Below, one piece after another: positions 10,070 to 17,298 of a stretch of DNA of 46,111 nt (position 1 is the first letter of the stretch; each line of letters opens with the position of its first letter). The position numbers and the translations under genes were made by a program. Origin of the DNA: Paracoccaceae bacterium. Its GTDB lineage: Bacteria; Pseudomonadota; Alphaproteobacteria; Rhodobacterales; Rhodobacteraceae. The notes under the pieces are model-generated. The model was not told where the DNA came from. It searched no databases and saw only the letters and a list, made by a program, of their open reading frames with translations. The stretch spans positions 1 through 46,111 of the forward strand of contig JAGRDY010000016.1 of NCBI GenBank assembly GCA_020446815.1, in the 5' to 3' direction.

Positions 10070-10852
10070 TCACCCCGGCGACCCGGCAATGGTGAGGGGG
10101 GCGCCCGATCTTAGCATGGATGCGGTGATCCTTTCTGCCGGTGCGGCATTGCTGATCAGGGTCACGCCTGGCGACCATGGCGCAACCACCTGAAGGGCGC
10201 GCTTGTCGAACTTCGACGCATCCGCCAGGATCAATGTCCGTTCGGAACTGGCGACCATGGCGGTATAGACCTGGGCGGCGGACATCAGGGCCTCGCTGGT
10301 GCCGGCCGCATCGACGCCGGAGGCGCCCAGAACCGCCACCGAGGCGCGATAGCGCATGATCGCGGCGACCGTTTCGGGGCCCTGAACCATCCCTTCCTTA
10401 CCATCGACGATGCCGGGAAGCGCCATCACCTGAACTAGCGGGTTGGCCGACAGTTCGGTCGCGATGCTGAACGAAGGCGTAAGTACCAGCAGGCGGCGCG
10501 CGGCGTTGCGCAGGGCGCGGGCGAAATGCAAGGTGGTCGCGCCGCCGCCGATGAAGATGCTGTCGGCGTCGCCCAGCGCCGCCACCGCGGCGGTGGCGAT
10601 GGCCTGGCGTTCCTTGACGTGCAGCTTGAGTCTTTCTGCCAGCGCCGGTTCGAAAACCTGACTGCGGATCGCACCGCCATAGGTGCGGTTGATGCTGCCG
10701 GCGCGATCGAGCTCTGCGAGGTCGCGCCGGATGGTCTCGGCCGAGACATCCAGCGTTTCCGACAGTTCCACCACCCGCATCGCCGGATTTCCGTCCAGAG
10801 CCGCCAGAATATGCTCGTGCCGCAGGTTTTTCTTGGATTTCGCACGCGCCAT
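10070..10852 (-). CDS. DeoR-family transcriptional regulator
   Basis: A 260-residue regulator. An N-terminal DeoR helix-turn-helix lies at about residues 24-60 (VVELSETLDVSAETIRRDL, then RTYGGA), followed by the DeoR C-terminal sensor domain with IFIGGGATTLHFARAL and ILADASKFDKRALQ. DeoR proteins usually bind phosphorylated metabolites and repress a neighbouring operon. This one is divergent from the aminotransferase/BMC operon and separated by 130 bp, so it probably controls it. A phosphorylated amino alcohol made by the APH kinase would be a reasonable inducer, but that is inference. Confidence 0.92.
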   Translation of the reverse strand: MARAKSKKNLRHEHILAALDGNPAMRVVELSETLDVSAETIRRDLAELDRAGSINRTYGGAIRSQVFEPALAERLKLHVKERQAIATAAVAALGDADSIFIGGGATTLHFARALRNAARRLLVLTPSFSIATELSANPLVQVMALPGIVDGKEGMVQGPETVAAIMRYRASVAVLGASGVDAAGTSEALMSAAQVYTAMVASSERTLILADASKFDKRALQVVAPWSPGVTLISNAAPAERITASMLRSGAPLTIAGSPG

Positions 10853-10873
10853 TCGGTCTCTCCCCGGGCGAGT

Positions 10874-10913
10874 ATATGCCCAAAGTTTGCGATGTCGAGC
10901 GTCAAATATGCCC
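10874..10913. promoter_or_regulatory. candidate operator: ATATGCCC direct repeat
   Basis: ATATGCCC occurs at 10874-10881 and again at 10906-10913, 32 bp apart (about three helical turns), each followed within 5-7 bases by TTGC. Both lie in the 130 bp between the divergent DeoR gene and the aminotransferase gene, where a DeoR operator would be expected. An AT-rich TATATT at 10928-10933 may be part of the plus-strand promoter, but no convincing -35 partner was found. Confidence 0.4.
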
Positions 10914-10982
10914 GACTTGCAACATTTTATATTTCCAAGGCGGAAGCAAAAGCGTATTCTTCACACGTCAGGAGGGAATCAC

Positions 10983-12263
10983 GTGTTCAACTACGGATAT
11001 TTCAGTTTCGACTCGAAAGAGGCGCTTCTCGAAAAGGCCGCCGAGTATTGGAATCCCGGCAAGACCAAGTTCTGGCAGGATGCCGGCACCCCGATGGTGA
11101 TCGATCGCCGCGAAGGCTATCTGCTTTACGATATGTCGGGCAAACGCCTGATCGACCTGCATCTGAACGGCGGCACCTACAATTTCGGCCATCGCCACCC
11201 GGAACTGGTCGAGACCCTGAAATCCGGGCTCGATTATTTCGACATGGGCAATCACTGGTTTCCGTCGGTCGCGCGGGCGGCCTTCGCCGAAAAGCTGGTG
11301 AAGACCGCGCCCCACATGAAATATGCGATCTTCGGATCGGGCGGTGCCGAGGCGGTGGAAATCGCGCTGAAAACCGCCCGCTATGCGACGCAAAGGCGCA
11401 AGATCGTGTCGATCATCAAGGGCTATCACGGTCATTCCGGGCTGTCGGTCGCCACCGGTGACGACCGGTTCAGCAAGATCTTCCTGTCGGACCGGCCCGA
11501 CGAATTCATTCATGTGCCCTTCAACGACGCCGATGCGCTGGAACAGGTGCTGCGCCAGGGCGATATTGCCGCCTTCATCATCGAAACCATTCCCGCGACC
11601 TACGGCTTTCCGATGCCCCATGACGGCTATCTGCAACGGTGTCAGGATTTGTGCCGCAAATACGGGGCCAAGTTCATTTCCGACGAGGTGCAGACCGGGC
11701 TGATGCGCACCGGGGTGATGTGGGGCTGGCAGGGCTATGGGCTCAAGCCCGATATCTTCGTGACCGGCAAGGGGCTGGGCGGCGGCATCTATCCGATCAG
11801 CGCCTGCATGGTGACCGAGGAATGCGGCGGCTGGCTGCATGTGGACGGGGCGGCCCATATCAGCACTTCGGGGGGATCGGAGCTTGGCTGTCTTGTCGGG
11901 CATCACGTTCTGGAAATGCTGGAACGGCCCGAGGTGATTTCCAACACCGCCTTCGTGGCCGAATATTTCGCCCAGTCCATGCGGGAAATGATGGATCGCC
12001 ACAGCGACATCTTTGTCGGCGTGCGTCAGCGCGGCGTGGTGCTGGGGCTGGAATTCGACCACCCCGAAGGGGCTGTCGCCGTGTCGCGGGCGCTATATGA
12101 AAACGGCGTCTGGGCGATTTTCTCGTCGCTGGACAAACGGATCCTGCAATTCAAGCCGGGCGTTCTTCTGGATGTCGATCTGTGTCAGGAAATCATGGAC
12201 AGGTTCGATGCGGCGATGCCACGGGCGCGGCAACTCCTGAAATCGGCAAGGCGGGCGGCATGA
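10983..12263 (+). CDS. class III PLP enzyme (aminotransferase / amino-alcohol phosphate phospho-lyase-like)
   Basis: Fold-type I PLP enzyme of the class III aminotransferase family. The GTG at 10983 is chosen because a strong AGGAGGG (10970-10976) sits 6 bp upstream; the open frame extends further 5' into the DeoR gene. The 426 residues contain GSGGAEAVEIALKTARY near 118-134, the PLP-nitrogen aspartate D234 in ISDEVQTG, and the Schiff-base lysine K263 in TGKGLGGG. In RMM-type BMC loci a class III homologue is thought to act as a phospho-lyase. It would convert phosphorylated 1-amino-2-propanol to propionaldehyde, phosphate and ammonia. The APH kinase in this locus supports that role; ordinary transamination remains possible. 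It overlaps the aldehyde dehydrogenase gene by ATGA. Confidence 0.88.
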   Translation: MFNYGYFSFDSKEALLEKAAEYWNPGKTKFWQDAGTPMVIDRREGYLLYDMSGKRLIDLHLNGGTYNFGHRHPELVETLKSGLDYFDMGNHWFPSVARAAFAEKLVKTAPHMKYAIFGSGGAEAVEIALKTARYATQRRKIVSIIKGYHGHSGLSVATGDDRFSKIFLSDRPDEFIHVPFNDADALEQVLRQGDIAAFIIETIPATYGFPMPHDGYLQRCQDLCRKYGAKFISDEVQTGLMRTGVMWGWQGYGLKPDIFVTGKGLGGGIYPISACMVTEECGGWLHVDGAAHISTSGGSELGCLVGHHVLEMLERPEVISNTAFVAEYFAQSMREMMDRHSDIFVGVRQRGVVLGLEFDHPEGAVAVSRALYENGVWAIFSSLDKRILQFKPGVLLDVDLCQEIMDRFDAAMPRARQLLKSARRAA

Positions 12264-13801
12264 CGCTTCAATCCCCTCCCAATCCATCGCTTCTGCATGT
12301 ACCGGACCGCAATCTGTCGTCGGCCAACATGAAGGTCGGGCGCGCCGGTTGGGCGGTTCGCTATTACAGCACCTTTACCCGCGATGCGGTCCTCGGTATC
12401 GCCGAGGCGGTGGCGCGCGCCGGCCATGAAAAGGCGGGGTTCTATGCCGATTGGGCGGTGCGTGAAACCGGCTTTGGCGTGGCCGAGCACAAGAAGCTCA
12501 AGAACGAGCTGAGCGCGCTGCCGCTGCTCGATTATTACCGCGACCTTGACCTGGTCACGCCGCGCATCGACGCCGGGCGCAAGATCGTCGATCTGCCCAA
12601 GCCTGCCGGGGTGATTTTCGCGCTGACACCGGCCACCAACCCGATCGCCACGCTTTACTACAAGACGATGCTGGCGATCCTGAGCCGCAACGCGATGGTG
12701 ATCAGCCCGCATCCGGCGGCACGCGAATGCAGTCTGGATGCCGCCCGGCACCTGGCGGCGGCGGCCGAAAAGGCCGGGGCGCCCGCCGGGCTGATCCAGT
12801 GCATCGAGGAACCATCGGTGCCATTGGTGCAGGAACTGATGCGTTCGGACAAGATTGCCGTGATCATGGCCACCGGCGGCACGCCGATGGTGCGCGCCGC
12901 CTATTCGTCGTCGAACCCGGCGATCGGGGTGGGGCCGGGCAATGCGGTGGCCTATGTCGACCCCAGCGCCAATGTCGACCGGGCGGCGCGGCGGATCGTC
13001 GAATCCAAGAGCTTTGACAACTCGGTCCTGTGCACCAATGAAAGCATCGTCCTGACGCTGGATTGCAGTCACGGAAACCTGGAGCGGGCGCTGCGCACCG
13101 CGGGGGGGCATATCTGCAACGAGGCCGATACCGGGCGGCTGCGCGACTATCTGTTCCCCGCGTCGGGGTTCAATGTGGCGGCCATCGGCAAGAGCGCCTG
13201 CTGGATCGCCGAAAAGGCGGGGCTGCGCGTCAGCCCCGGCACCAAGGTGCTGGTTCCGGTCATTCGCGCGCCCGGACAGGATGACGTGCTGTTTCGCGAA
13301 AAGCTTTGCCCGGTGCTGCCGCTGACTTCGGCGGTGGATTTCGAACAGGCCCTGACATTCGCCAAACAGACGATGAGGCGCGGCGCGGGCCATTCGGCGG
13401 CGTTCCATGGCGAGGACAGCGCGCGCATCCTGCGCTTTTCGCAGGAACTGCCGGTATACCGCGTGGTGGTGAATGCCCCTTGTTCGCAGGGTGCCGCGGG
13501 TTTTGCCACGCATCTGCCACCCTCGTTCATGATCGGCACGGGGTTCAAGGGGCGGTCGTCGATCGGCGAGAATGTCGGGCCGCAGCATCTGGTCCACTGG
13601 ACCTCGATCGCGTATAACAGCGACGCATCGGTGCCCTTCGGAAGCTTCGACCTTTCGTCCGTCACGACGCCTGCGAAACGCCCCGCGCGCCAGGCCGGCG
13701 CCCTCCCGGAACCGCAAGCCGCTGCGGCCGAGATTGACCGCGACATGCTGCGCCAGCTGATCCTGGAAGAATTGCGCGGGCTGAACGGGGGCAGGTCATG
13801 A
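12260..13801 (+). CDS. CoA-acylating aldehyde dehydrogenase of a microcompartment (PduP/EutE-like)
   Basis: A 513-residue member of the acylating aldehyde dehydrogenase family (aldehyde + CoA + NAD+ to acyl-CoA). The ATG at 12260 overlaps the upstream stop. Visible motifs are TPATNPIATLYYK near 123-135, NAD-site ATGGTPMVRAAYSSSNP, GVGPGNAV, and the catalytic cysteine C258 in SFDNSVLCTNES. After residue ~470 a Pro/Ala-rich linker leads to an amphipathic helix (DRDMLRQLILEELRGL, about 494-509), which looks like an encapsulation peptide. It is therefore the likely lumen enzyme. The gene overlaps the following shell gene by ATGA. Confidence 0.93.
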   Translation: MTLQSPPNPSLLHVPDRNLSSANMKVGRAGWAVRYYSTFTRDAVLGIAEAVARAGHEKAGFYADWAVRETGFGVAEHKKLKNELSALPLLDYYRDLDLVTPRIDAGRKIVDLPKPAGVIFALTPATNPIATLYYKTMLAILSRNAMVISPHPAARECSLDAARHLAAAAEKAGAPAGLIQCIEEPSVPLVQELMRSDKIAVIMATGGTPMVRAAYSSSNPAIGVGPGNAVAYVDPSANVDRAARRIVESKSFDNSVLCTNESIVLTLDCSHGNLERALRTAGGHICNEADTGRLRDYLFPASGFNVAAIGKSACWIAEKAGLRVSPGTKVLVPVIRAPGQDDVLFREKLCPVLPLTSAVDFEQALTFAKQTMRRGAGHSAAFHGEDSARILRFSQELPVYRVVVNAPCSQGAAGFATHLPPSFMIGTGFKGRSSIGENVGPQHLVHWTSIAYNSDASVPFGSFDLSSVTTPAKRPARQAGALPEPQAAAAEIDRDMLRQLILEELRGLNGGRS

Positions 13802-14409
13802 CCGATCTTCGCGCGTCGATCTTCATCGACCAGTTGCAGCCGCAGACATTGGCCTATGTGTCCACCTGGATGCGCGGGTCGCTGCCGCGCGCGCGCATGG
13901 CCGCGCAGATCATCGAAATCGCGCCGGGGCTGGATATCGAGGCGCTGACCGATGTGGTGCTGAAAAGCGCCGATGTGCGGGCGGGCCTTCTGGTCGTCGA
14001 AAGGCAATTCGGGACATTGCAGTTTCATGCCCATTCCACGGCCGAGGTTCATGCCGGTGCCGCAGCGGTTCTGCGATCGCTTGGCAAGACCATGAATGAC
14101 ATCGAAAAACCCCGGATTCTTGCGTCGAAACTGGTGACGCGGGTCGAGGATCAGCACGCCTTTCTGATGAACCGCAACAAGCTGGGGTCGATGGTCCTGG
14201 GCGGCGAAAGCGTCTACCTGCTGGAATGCCAGTCGGCGGCCTATGCCATTCTGGCCTGCAACGAGGCGGAAAAGGAGGCGGATATCAAGCTGATCGACAT
14301 GCGCATGATCGGCGCCAACGGGCGGCTGTATCTGGCCGGGACCGAGGCCGACGTGCGCAATGCCCGCGGCGCCGCGGAAGCCGCCCTGCGTCTGGCGGGG
14401 GCCGGTTGA
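13798..14409 (+). CDS. tandem-domain BMC shell protein (BMC-T), copy 1
   Basis: A 203-residue protein with two BMC-like halves, as in trimeric shell tiles that form pseudohexamers. The halves show related patterns: EALTDVVLKSADVRAGLLVVERQFG in the first, and AYAILACNEAEKEADIKLID followed by GRLYLAGTEADV in the second. The order of elements resembles the circularly permuted (EutL/PduB-like) arrangement rather than plain tandem BMC-H. It is a paralogue of the protein at 15412-16065 (shared start MT-LR and IxxLQPQ). It is translationally coupled at both ends (ATGA overlaps). Confidence 0.85.
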   Translation: MTDLRASIFIDQLQPQTLAYVSTWMRGSLPRARMAAQIIEIAPGLDIEALTDVVLKSADVRAGLLVVERQFGTLQFHAHSTAEVHAGAAAVLRSLGKTMNDIEKPRILASKLVTRVEDQHAFLMNRNKLGSMVLGGESVYLLECQSAAYAILACNEAEKEADIKLIDMRMIGANGRLYLAGTEADVRNARGAAEAALRLAGAG

Positions 14410-14834
14410 TGTCGGCGATACGCGATGAGATACGCGCGATCCTGCGTGAGGAGATCGCCACGCTGCGGTCCGCGCCATCGGGGCCGGTGACGGAAACCGT
14501 GCAGATAATCACGGGCGCCGATCTGACCCGCTTTGCCTGCGAAATCGTCGCGCGCGCAAAGGATCCCGCCTTTGCCGCCGATGTGGCCAATGGAAGGGTC
14601 AGGTTCGATATCGCGCCACCGGACGGAGGCGGCCCGCGCGGCACGGCGATCGTGACCAGCCCGGCAAGGCCGCAAGGCCCGGAACTGGACAAGGCGCTGA
14701 TCACCGAAAGGGATATCGCCGAACTGGCCGCCGACCGGCGCATCCTGCGGATCGGCAAGGCGAGCCGCCTGACGCCTCTGGCACAGGACGAGGCCCGCCG
14801 CAGAGGCATCAGAATCGAAAGGTCTGCATCATGA
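14409..14834 (+). CDS. unrecognised BMC-associated protein with encapsulation-like N-terminal helix
   Basis: A 141-residue protein of no family I can name. Residues 1-21 (MSAIRDEIRAILREEIATLR) form an amphipathic helix with I/L spacing like known BMC encapsulation peptides. A short linker is followed by a compact middle part (ITGADLTRFACEIVARAKD). The C-terminal segment ITERDIAELAADRRIL / ASRLTPLAQDEARRRGI resembles a recurrent module found in several BMC-associated proteins, of the general pattern vTerdv...TPlArdeAr..gI. It is locked between BMC-T and BMC-P genes by one-base and four-base overlaps. A cargo adaptor or small lumen protein is possible; no catalytic motif is visible. Confidence 0.8.
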   Translation: MSAIRDEIRAILREEIATLRSAPSGPVTETVQIITGADLTRFACEIVARAKDPAFAADVANGRVRFDIAPPDGGGPRGTAIVTSPARPQGPELDKALITERDIAELAADRRILRIGKASRLTPLAQDEARRRGIRIERSAS

Positions 14835-15085
14835 TCAAGGGACGCGTTTCGGGAAAGGTCTGGTCGTCGCGCCGTATCGGCAGTGTTCCCTCCGGGCCCC
14901 TGCTCGAGGTAAGGACCGAAAAGGGCGATACCCTGATCGCCTATGACCCTCTTGGCTGTGCCCCCGGCGAACAGGTGCTGATCACCCAGGGATCGGTGGC
15001 CGCAGGGTATTTCACCGACCGTCCGGCGCCCGTTGACGCACTGATCATCGGTTCTATCGACGAAGACACCATCCAGAAATCCTGA
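14831..15085 (+). CDS. BMC vertex protein (EutN/CcmL family, BMC-P)
   Basis: An 84-residue pentameric shell-vertex protein. The EutN/CcmL pattern is clear: [20 protein letters not shown] at the start, a conserved [20 protein letters not shown], and the end [12 protein letters not shown]. Pentamers cap the icosahedral vertices of the microcompartment. The ATG overlaps the stop of the upstream gene (ATGA), so shell stoichiometry is set partly by coupling. A stronger free ribosome-binding site follows for BMC-H. Confidence 0.95.
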   Translation: MIKGRVSGKVWSSRRIGSVPSGPLLEVRTEKGDTLIAYDPLGCAPGEQVLITQGSVAAGYFTDRPAPVDALIIGSIDEDTIQKS

Positions 15086-15096
15086 AGGAGAAAAAC

Positions 15097-15381
15097 ATGG
15101 CGAATCTGGCAATCGGAATGATCGAAACCAAGGGCTATGTACCGGCCCTTTCGGCCGCCGACGCAATGGTCAAGGCGGCCAATGTCGAAATCGTGGCGCG
15201 CAACGAAGTGGGCGGCGGGCTGGTTTCCGTCGTCGTGCGCGGTGACGTGGGGGCCGTCAAGGCGGCGACCGAAGCGGGCGCCGAAGCCGCCGCTCAGGTG
15301 GGTGAAGTGACCGCCGTGCATGTCATTCCGCGCCCGCATGCGGATCTGGCCAAGCATTTCGAAGCCGCCGGCGCCAAGTGA
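15097..15381 (+). CDS. hexameric BMC shell protein (BMC-H)
   Basis: A 94-residue single-BMC-domain protein, the main facet tile. It begins [20 protein letters not shown], has the pore-loop motif [18 protein letters not shown] at about 46-63, and ends with [25 protein letters not shown] ribosome-binding site lies 4-7 bp before the ATG. This is the only gene of the cluster here with a free start, in keeping with the high dose needed for the major shell tile. It is the only BMC-H in the window. Confidence 0.96.
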   Translation: MANLAIGMIETKGYVPALSAADAMVKAANVEIVARNEVGGGLVSVVVRGDVGAVKAATEAGAEAAAQVGEVTAVHVIPRPHADLAKHFEAAGAK

Positions 15382-15411
15382 TCCTGAACGGACCCCACCG
15401 GGAGCAAGAGC

Positions 15412-16065
15412 ATGACTGAACTTCGCGTCTATCTGCCGATCGAAGACCTGCAACCGCAATTCGCGGCCTACCTGTCTTCGCCGACGCGGGCGCGCGGTTA
15501 TCCGCCCTTCAAGGGGCAGAATTCGCTGATCATCGAGGTTTCCCCGGCGCTGAGCATTCACCGGATCACCGATCTTGCCCTGAAGGCGGCGCCCGAGATG
15601 GAGCCGGGCATCCTGTTTACCGAACGGCAATTCGGATTGCTGGAGCTTCACGCCGACAGCATGACGGATCTCGAGGCGGCGGGGCGCGCCATTCTGAGGG
15701 GCATCAAGGCGCGGCCCGAGGATCAGCTTGCGCCCGAGATCCTCTATCACGACATCATCGAGAACCTGTCCGATCAGCACGCCATCATCCTCAACCGGTC
15801 GCGGGACGGCTCCATTCTCGTGCCGGGGGTGGCGCTCCTGATCTATGAGATGGCCCCGGCGCTGTTTGCCTGCGTTGCCGCCAACGAGGCGGAAAAGGCG
15901 GCCCCGAAGGCCATCGTCAATGACGTTCAGATGATGGGGGCGACGGGGCGCATCTTCATGTCCGGCACGGTCGCGGAAATGAAGGTCGCGCGCGACACGA
16001 TCACCCGAAAACTGGAAAGCATTGAGGGGCGCAAGGCCCGTCAAGGGGGTTCGGGAAAACCCTGA
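15412..16065 (+). CDS. tandem-domain BMC shell protein (BMC-T), copy 2
   Basis: A 217-residue paralogue of the BMC-T at 13798-14409. Shared features include MTELR at the start, IEDLQPQFAAYLS, a first half with RITDLALKAAPEMEPGILF and ERQFGLLELHADS, and a second half with DQHAIILNRSRDGSI, CVAANEAEKAAPKAIVND and GRIFMSGTVAEMKV. The C-terminus has an extra basic tail (about 15 residues). Two different BMC-T proteins suggest separate tiles or a stacked trimer with distinct pores. It is the last gene of the plus operon and converges on the minus operon 73 bp away. Confidence 0.85.
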   Translation: MTELRVYLPIEDLQPQFAAYLSSPTRARGYPPFKGQNSLIIEVSPALSIHRITDLALKAAPEMEPGILFTERQFGLLELHADSMTDLEAAGRAILRGIKARPEDQLAPEILYHDIIENLSDQHAIILNRSRDGSILVPGVALLIYEMAPALFACVAANEAEKAAPKAIVNDVQMMGATGRIFMSGTVAEMKVARDTITRKLESIEGRKARQGGSGKP

Positions 16066-16100
16066 TCCGTCACGCATCGTCACAGGCCCGAAGGCGCCGG

Positions 16101-16130
16101 CGGCGTGCCGGGGTGCGGCGTGCCGGGGTC
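16101..16130. repeat. 15-bp tandem duplication between the convergent operons
   Basis: CGGCGTGCCGGGGTG (16101-16115) is followed directly by CGGCGTGCCGGGGTC (16116-16130), 14 of 15 identical. It lies in the 73 bp gap where the two BMC operons converge. No T-tract terminator was found here. Confidence 0.7.
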
Positions 16131-16138
16131 TTGCCGAT

Positions 16139-16864
16139 TCAGGGGCCTGGCGAGACGCCATCGACCGAAAGCTTCAGGCCCATGATCCGCGCCAGATCCG
16201 TGCTTGTCATGACGTGGCAATAGATCATGTTGATGATCTCCAGTTCCTTGCGGTGCAGATCGTCCGACCCGGCCGCACAGCAATCTTCCAGCACGATCAC
16301 CCCAAAGCTTTCATCCGCAAGGCTGCGCACGGTCGAGGACACGCATTGATCGGTGAAAATGCCGGTGCAGATGACGTTCCTGATGCCAAGATTGTGCAGG
16401 ATCAGCCGCAGATTGGTGCCGGTCAGGGCGGAATCGGTGGTCTTGGTGATCTCGATCTCATCGCCGACCGGGCTCAGTTCGGGCACCAGTTGCGATGGTT
16501 TGCCATGCTTGGGCAGCAACAGATTGTTCCATCCCGGCAGCTTTTGCGACAGCGACCGGTCGCGCCCGTCGTCGGTGTGGCAGGCGATCCGTGCGAAAAG
16601 GCATTCGATCCCCGCCGCCCGCGCCGCGGACAGAAGTGCTGCGGTGCGCGGGATCACCTGATGGTTCATCCGGTCATGGAACGGGGTCCAGGCATCATAT
16701 GCGGCCCGTTCGGCGGGGTCGAGGCGGGCGCGGTCGGGGCGTTCCAGATAGGTGTTCTGGATGTCGATGACCAAAAGCGCCGTATCCGCGGGCGACAGGC
16801 GCGGGTCATCCGGCTCCGGGGCGCCCGCATAATAGATCGAGCGAAAATCGGTTTTCCAGTTCAT
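16139..16864 (-). CDS. isochorismatase-like cysteine hydrolase
   Basis: A 241-residue member of the isochorismatase-like hydrolase superfamily (amidases, ureido-group hydrolases, isochorismatases). The cysteine-hydrolase triad can be read: D34 in LLVIDIQNTY, K141 in ITKTTDSALTGTN and C174 in IFTDQCVSSTVR. Its GTNLRLILHNLGIRNVICTG is also typical. The substrate cannot be told from sequence. Its ATG overlaps the stop of the diol dehydratase small-subunit gene by four bases, so it is the last gene of the minus BMC operon. It may remove a carbamoyl or amide group from a pathway substrate; that is only a guess. Confidence 0.88.
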   Translation of the reverse strand: MNWKTDFRSIYYAGAPEPDDPRLSPADTALLVIDIQNTYLERPDRARLDPAERAAYDAWTPFHDRMNHQVIPRTAALLSAARAAGIECLFARIACHTDDGRDRSLSQKLPGWNNLLLPKHGKPSQLVPELSPVGDEIEITKTTDSALTGTNLRLILHNLGIRNVICTGIFTDQCVSSTVRSLADESFGVIVLEDCCAAGSDDLHRKELEIINMIYCHVMTSTDLARIMGLKLSVDGVSPGP

Positions 16865-17298
16865 GTCGCGCCCTCGCTCCGGCCTGCAAAAAAGCCGCGC
16901 CGGGCGTAGATTTCGGCGGCTTCGCGCAAAAAATCGGCAATCGCGGTGGCGTTGTAGTCATGCGCCAGCATATCGGCCCGCGCGATCAGGTCGGCGGGGT
17001 CGTTCACCCGCCCCGGCCGCAGCATCTCATAGGTATCCATGATGATATCCTGGGGCACATCGACCAGTTCCGCCGCCCGTTCGAAGTTTCGGGCAAGTGT
17101 CTGGCGGCCTGCCGCGCGGGCAATCCCGGCCTGGGCGAGCAGCGCCGCGGGGGTGATGCGCAGATCCTCCATGCCGATGTCGCCCGCCATGACAGCCTTG
17201 ACGGTGATCCGGTCGATCGGAATGCCGCGCGCGCCCCTGACCGTTTCGGGGCGCGTTTCGGCCAGCGGATAGTCGGCCAGGGTGAGTTCTGGGGTCAT
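16861..17298 (-). CDS. B12-dependent diol/glycerol dehydratase small subunit
   Basis: A 145-residue PduE/DhaB3-type gamma subunit. The family pattern is clear: LADYPLAETRPETV at the start, RITVKAVMAGDIGMEDLRITP at about 30-50, a helical middle with AGRQTLARNFERAAELVDVP, and YEMLRPGRVNDPADL. It has no extra N-terminal targeting helix of the kind that sends Pdu dehydratase into its shell. It is overlapped by four bases on both sides, with the large/medium fusion upstream and the hydrolase downstream, so expression is coupled. Confidence 0.93.
   Translation of the reverse strand: MTPELTLADYPLAETRPETVRGARGIPIDRITVKAVMAGDIGMEDLRITPAALLAQAGIARAAGRQTLARNFERAAELVDVPQDIIMDTYEMLRPGRVNDPADLIARADMLAHDYNATAIADFLREAAEIYARRGFFAGRSEGAT

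Noticed and set aside
16066-16138. Bidirectional terminator between the convergent BMC operons
   Set aside because: Only a 15-bp tandem repeat was found; no stem with a T-run is visible.
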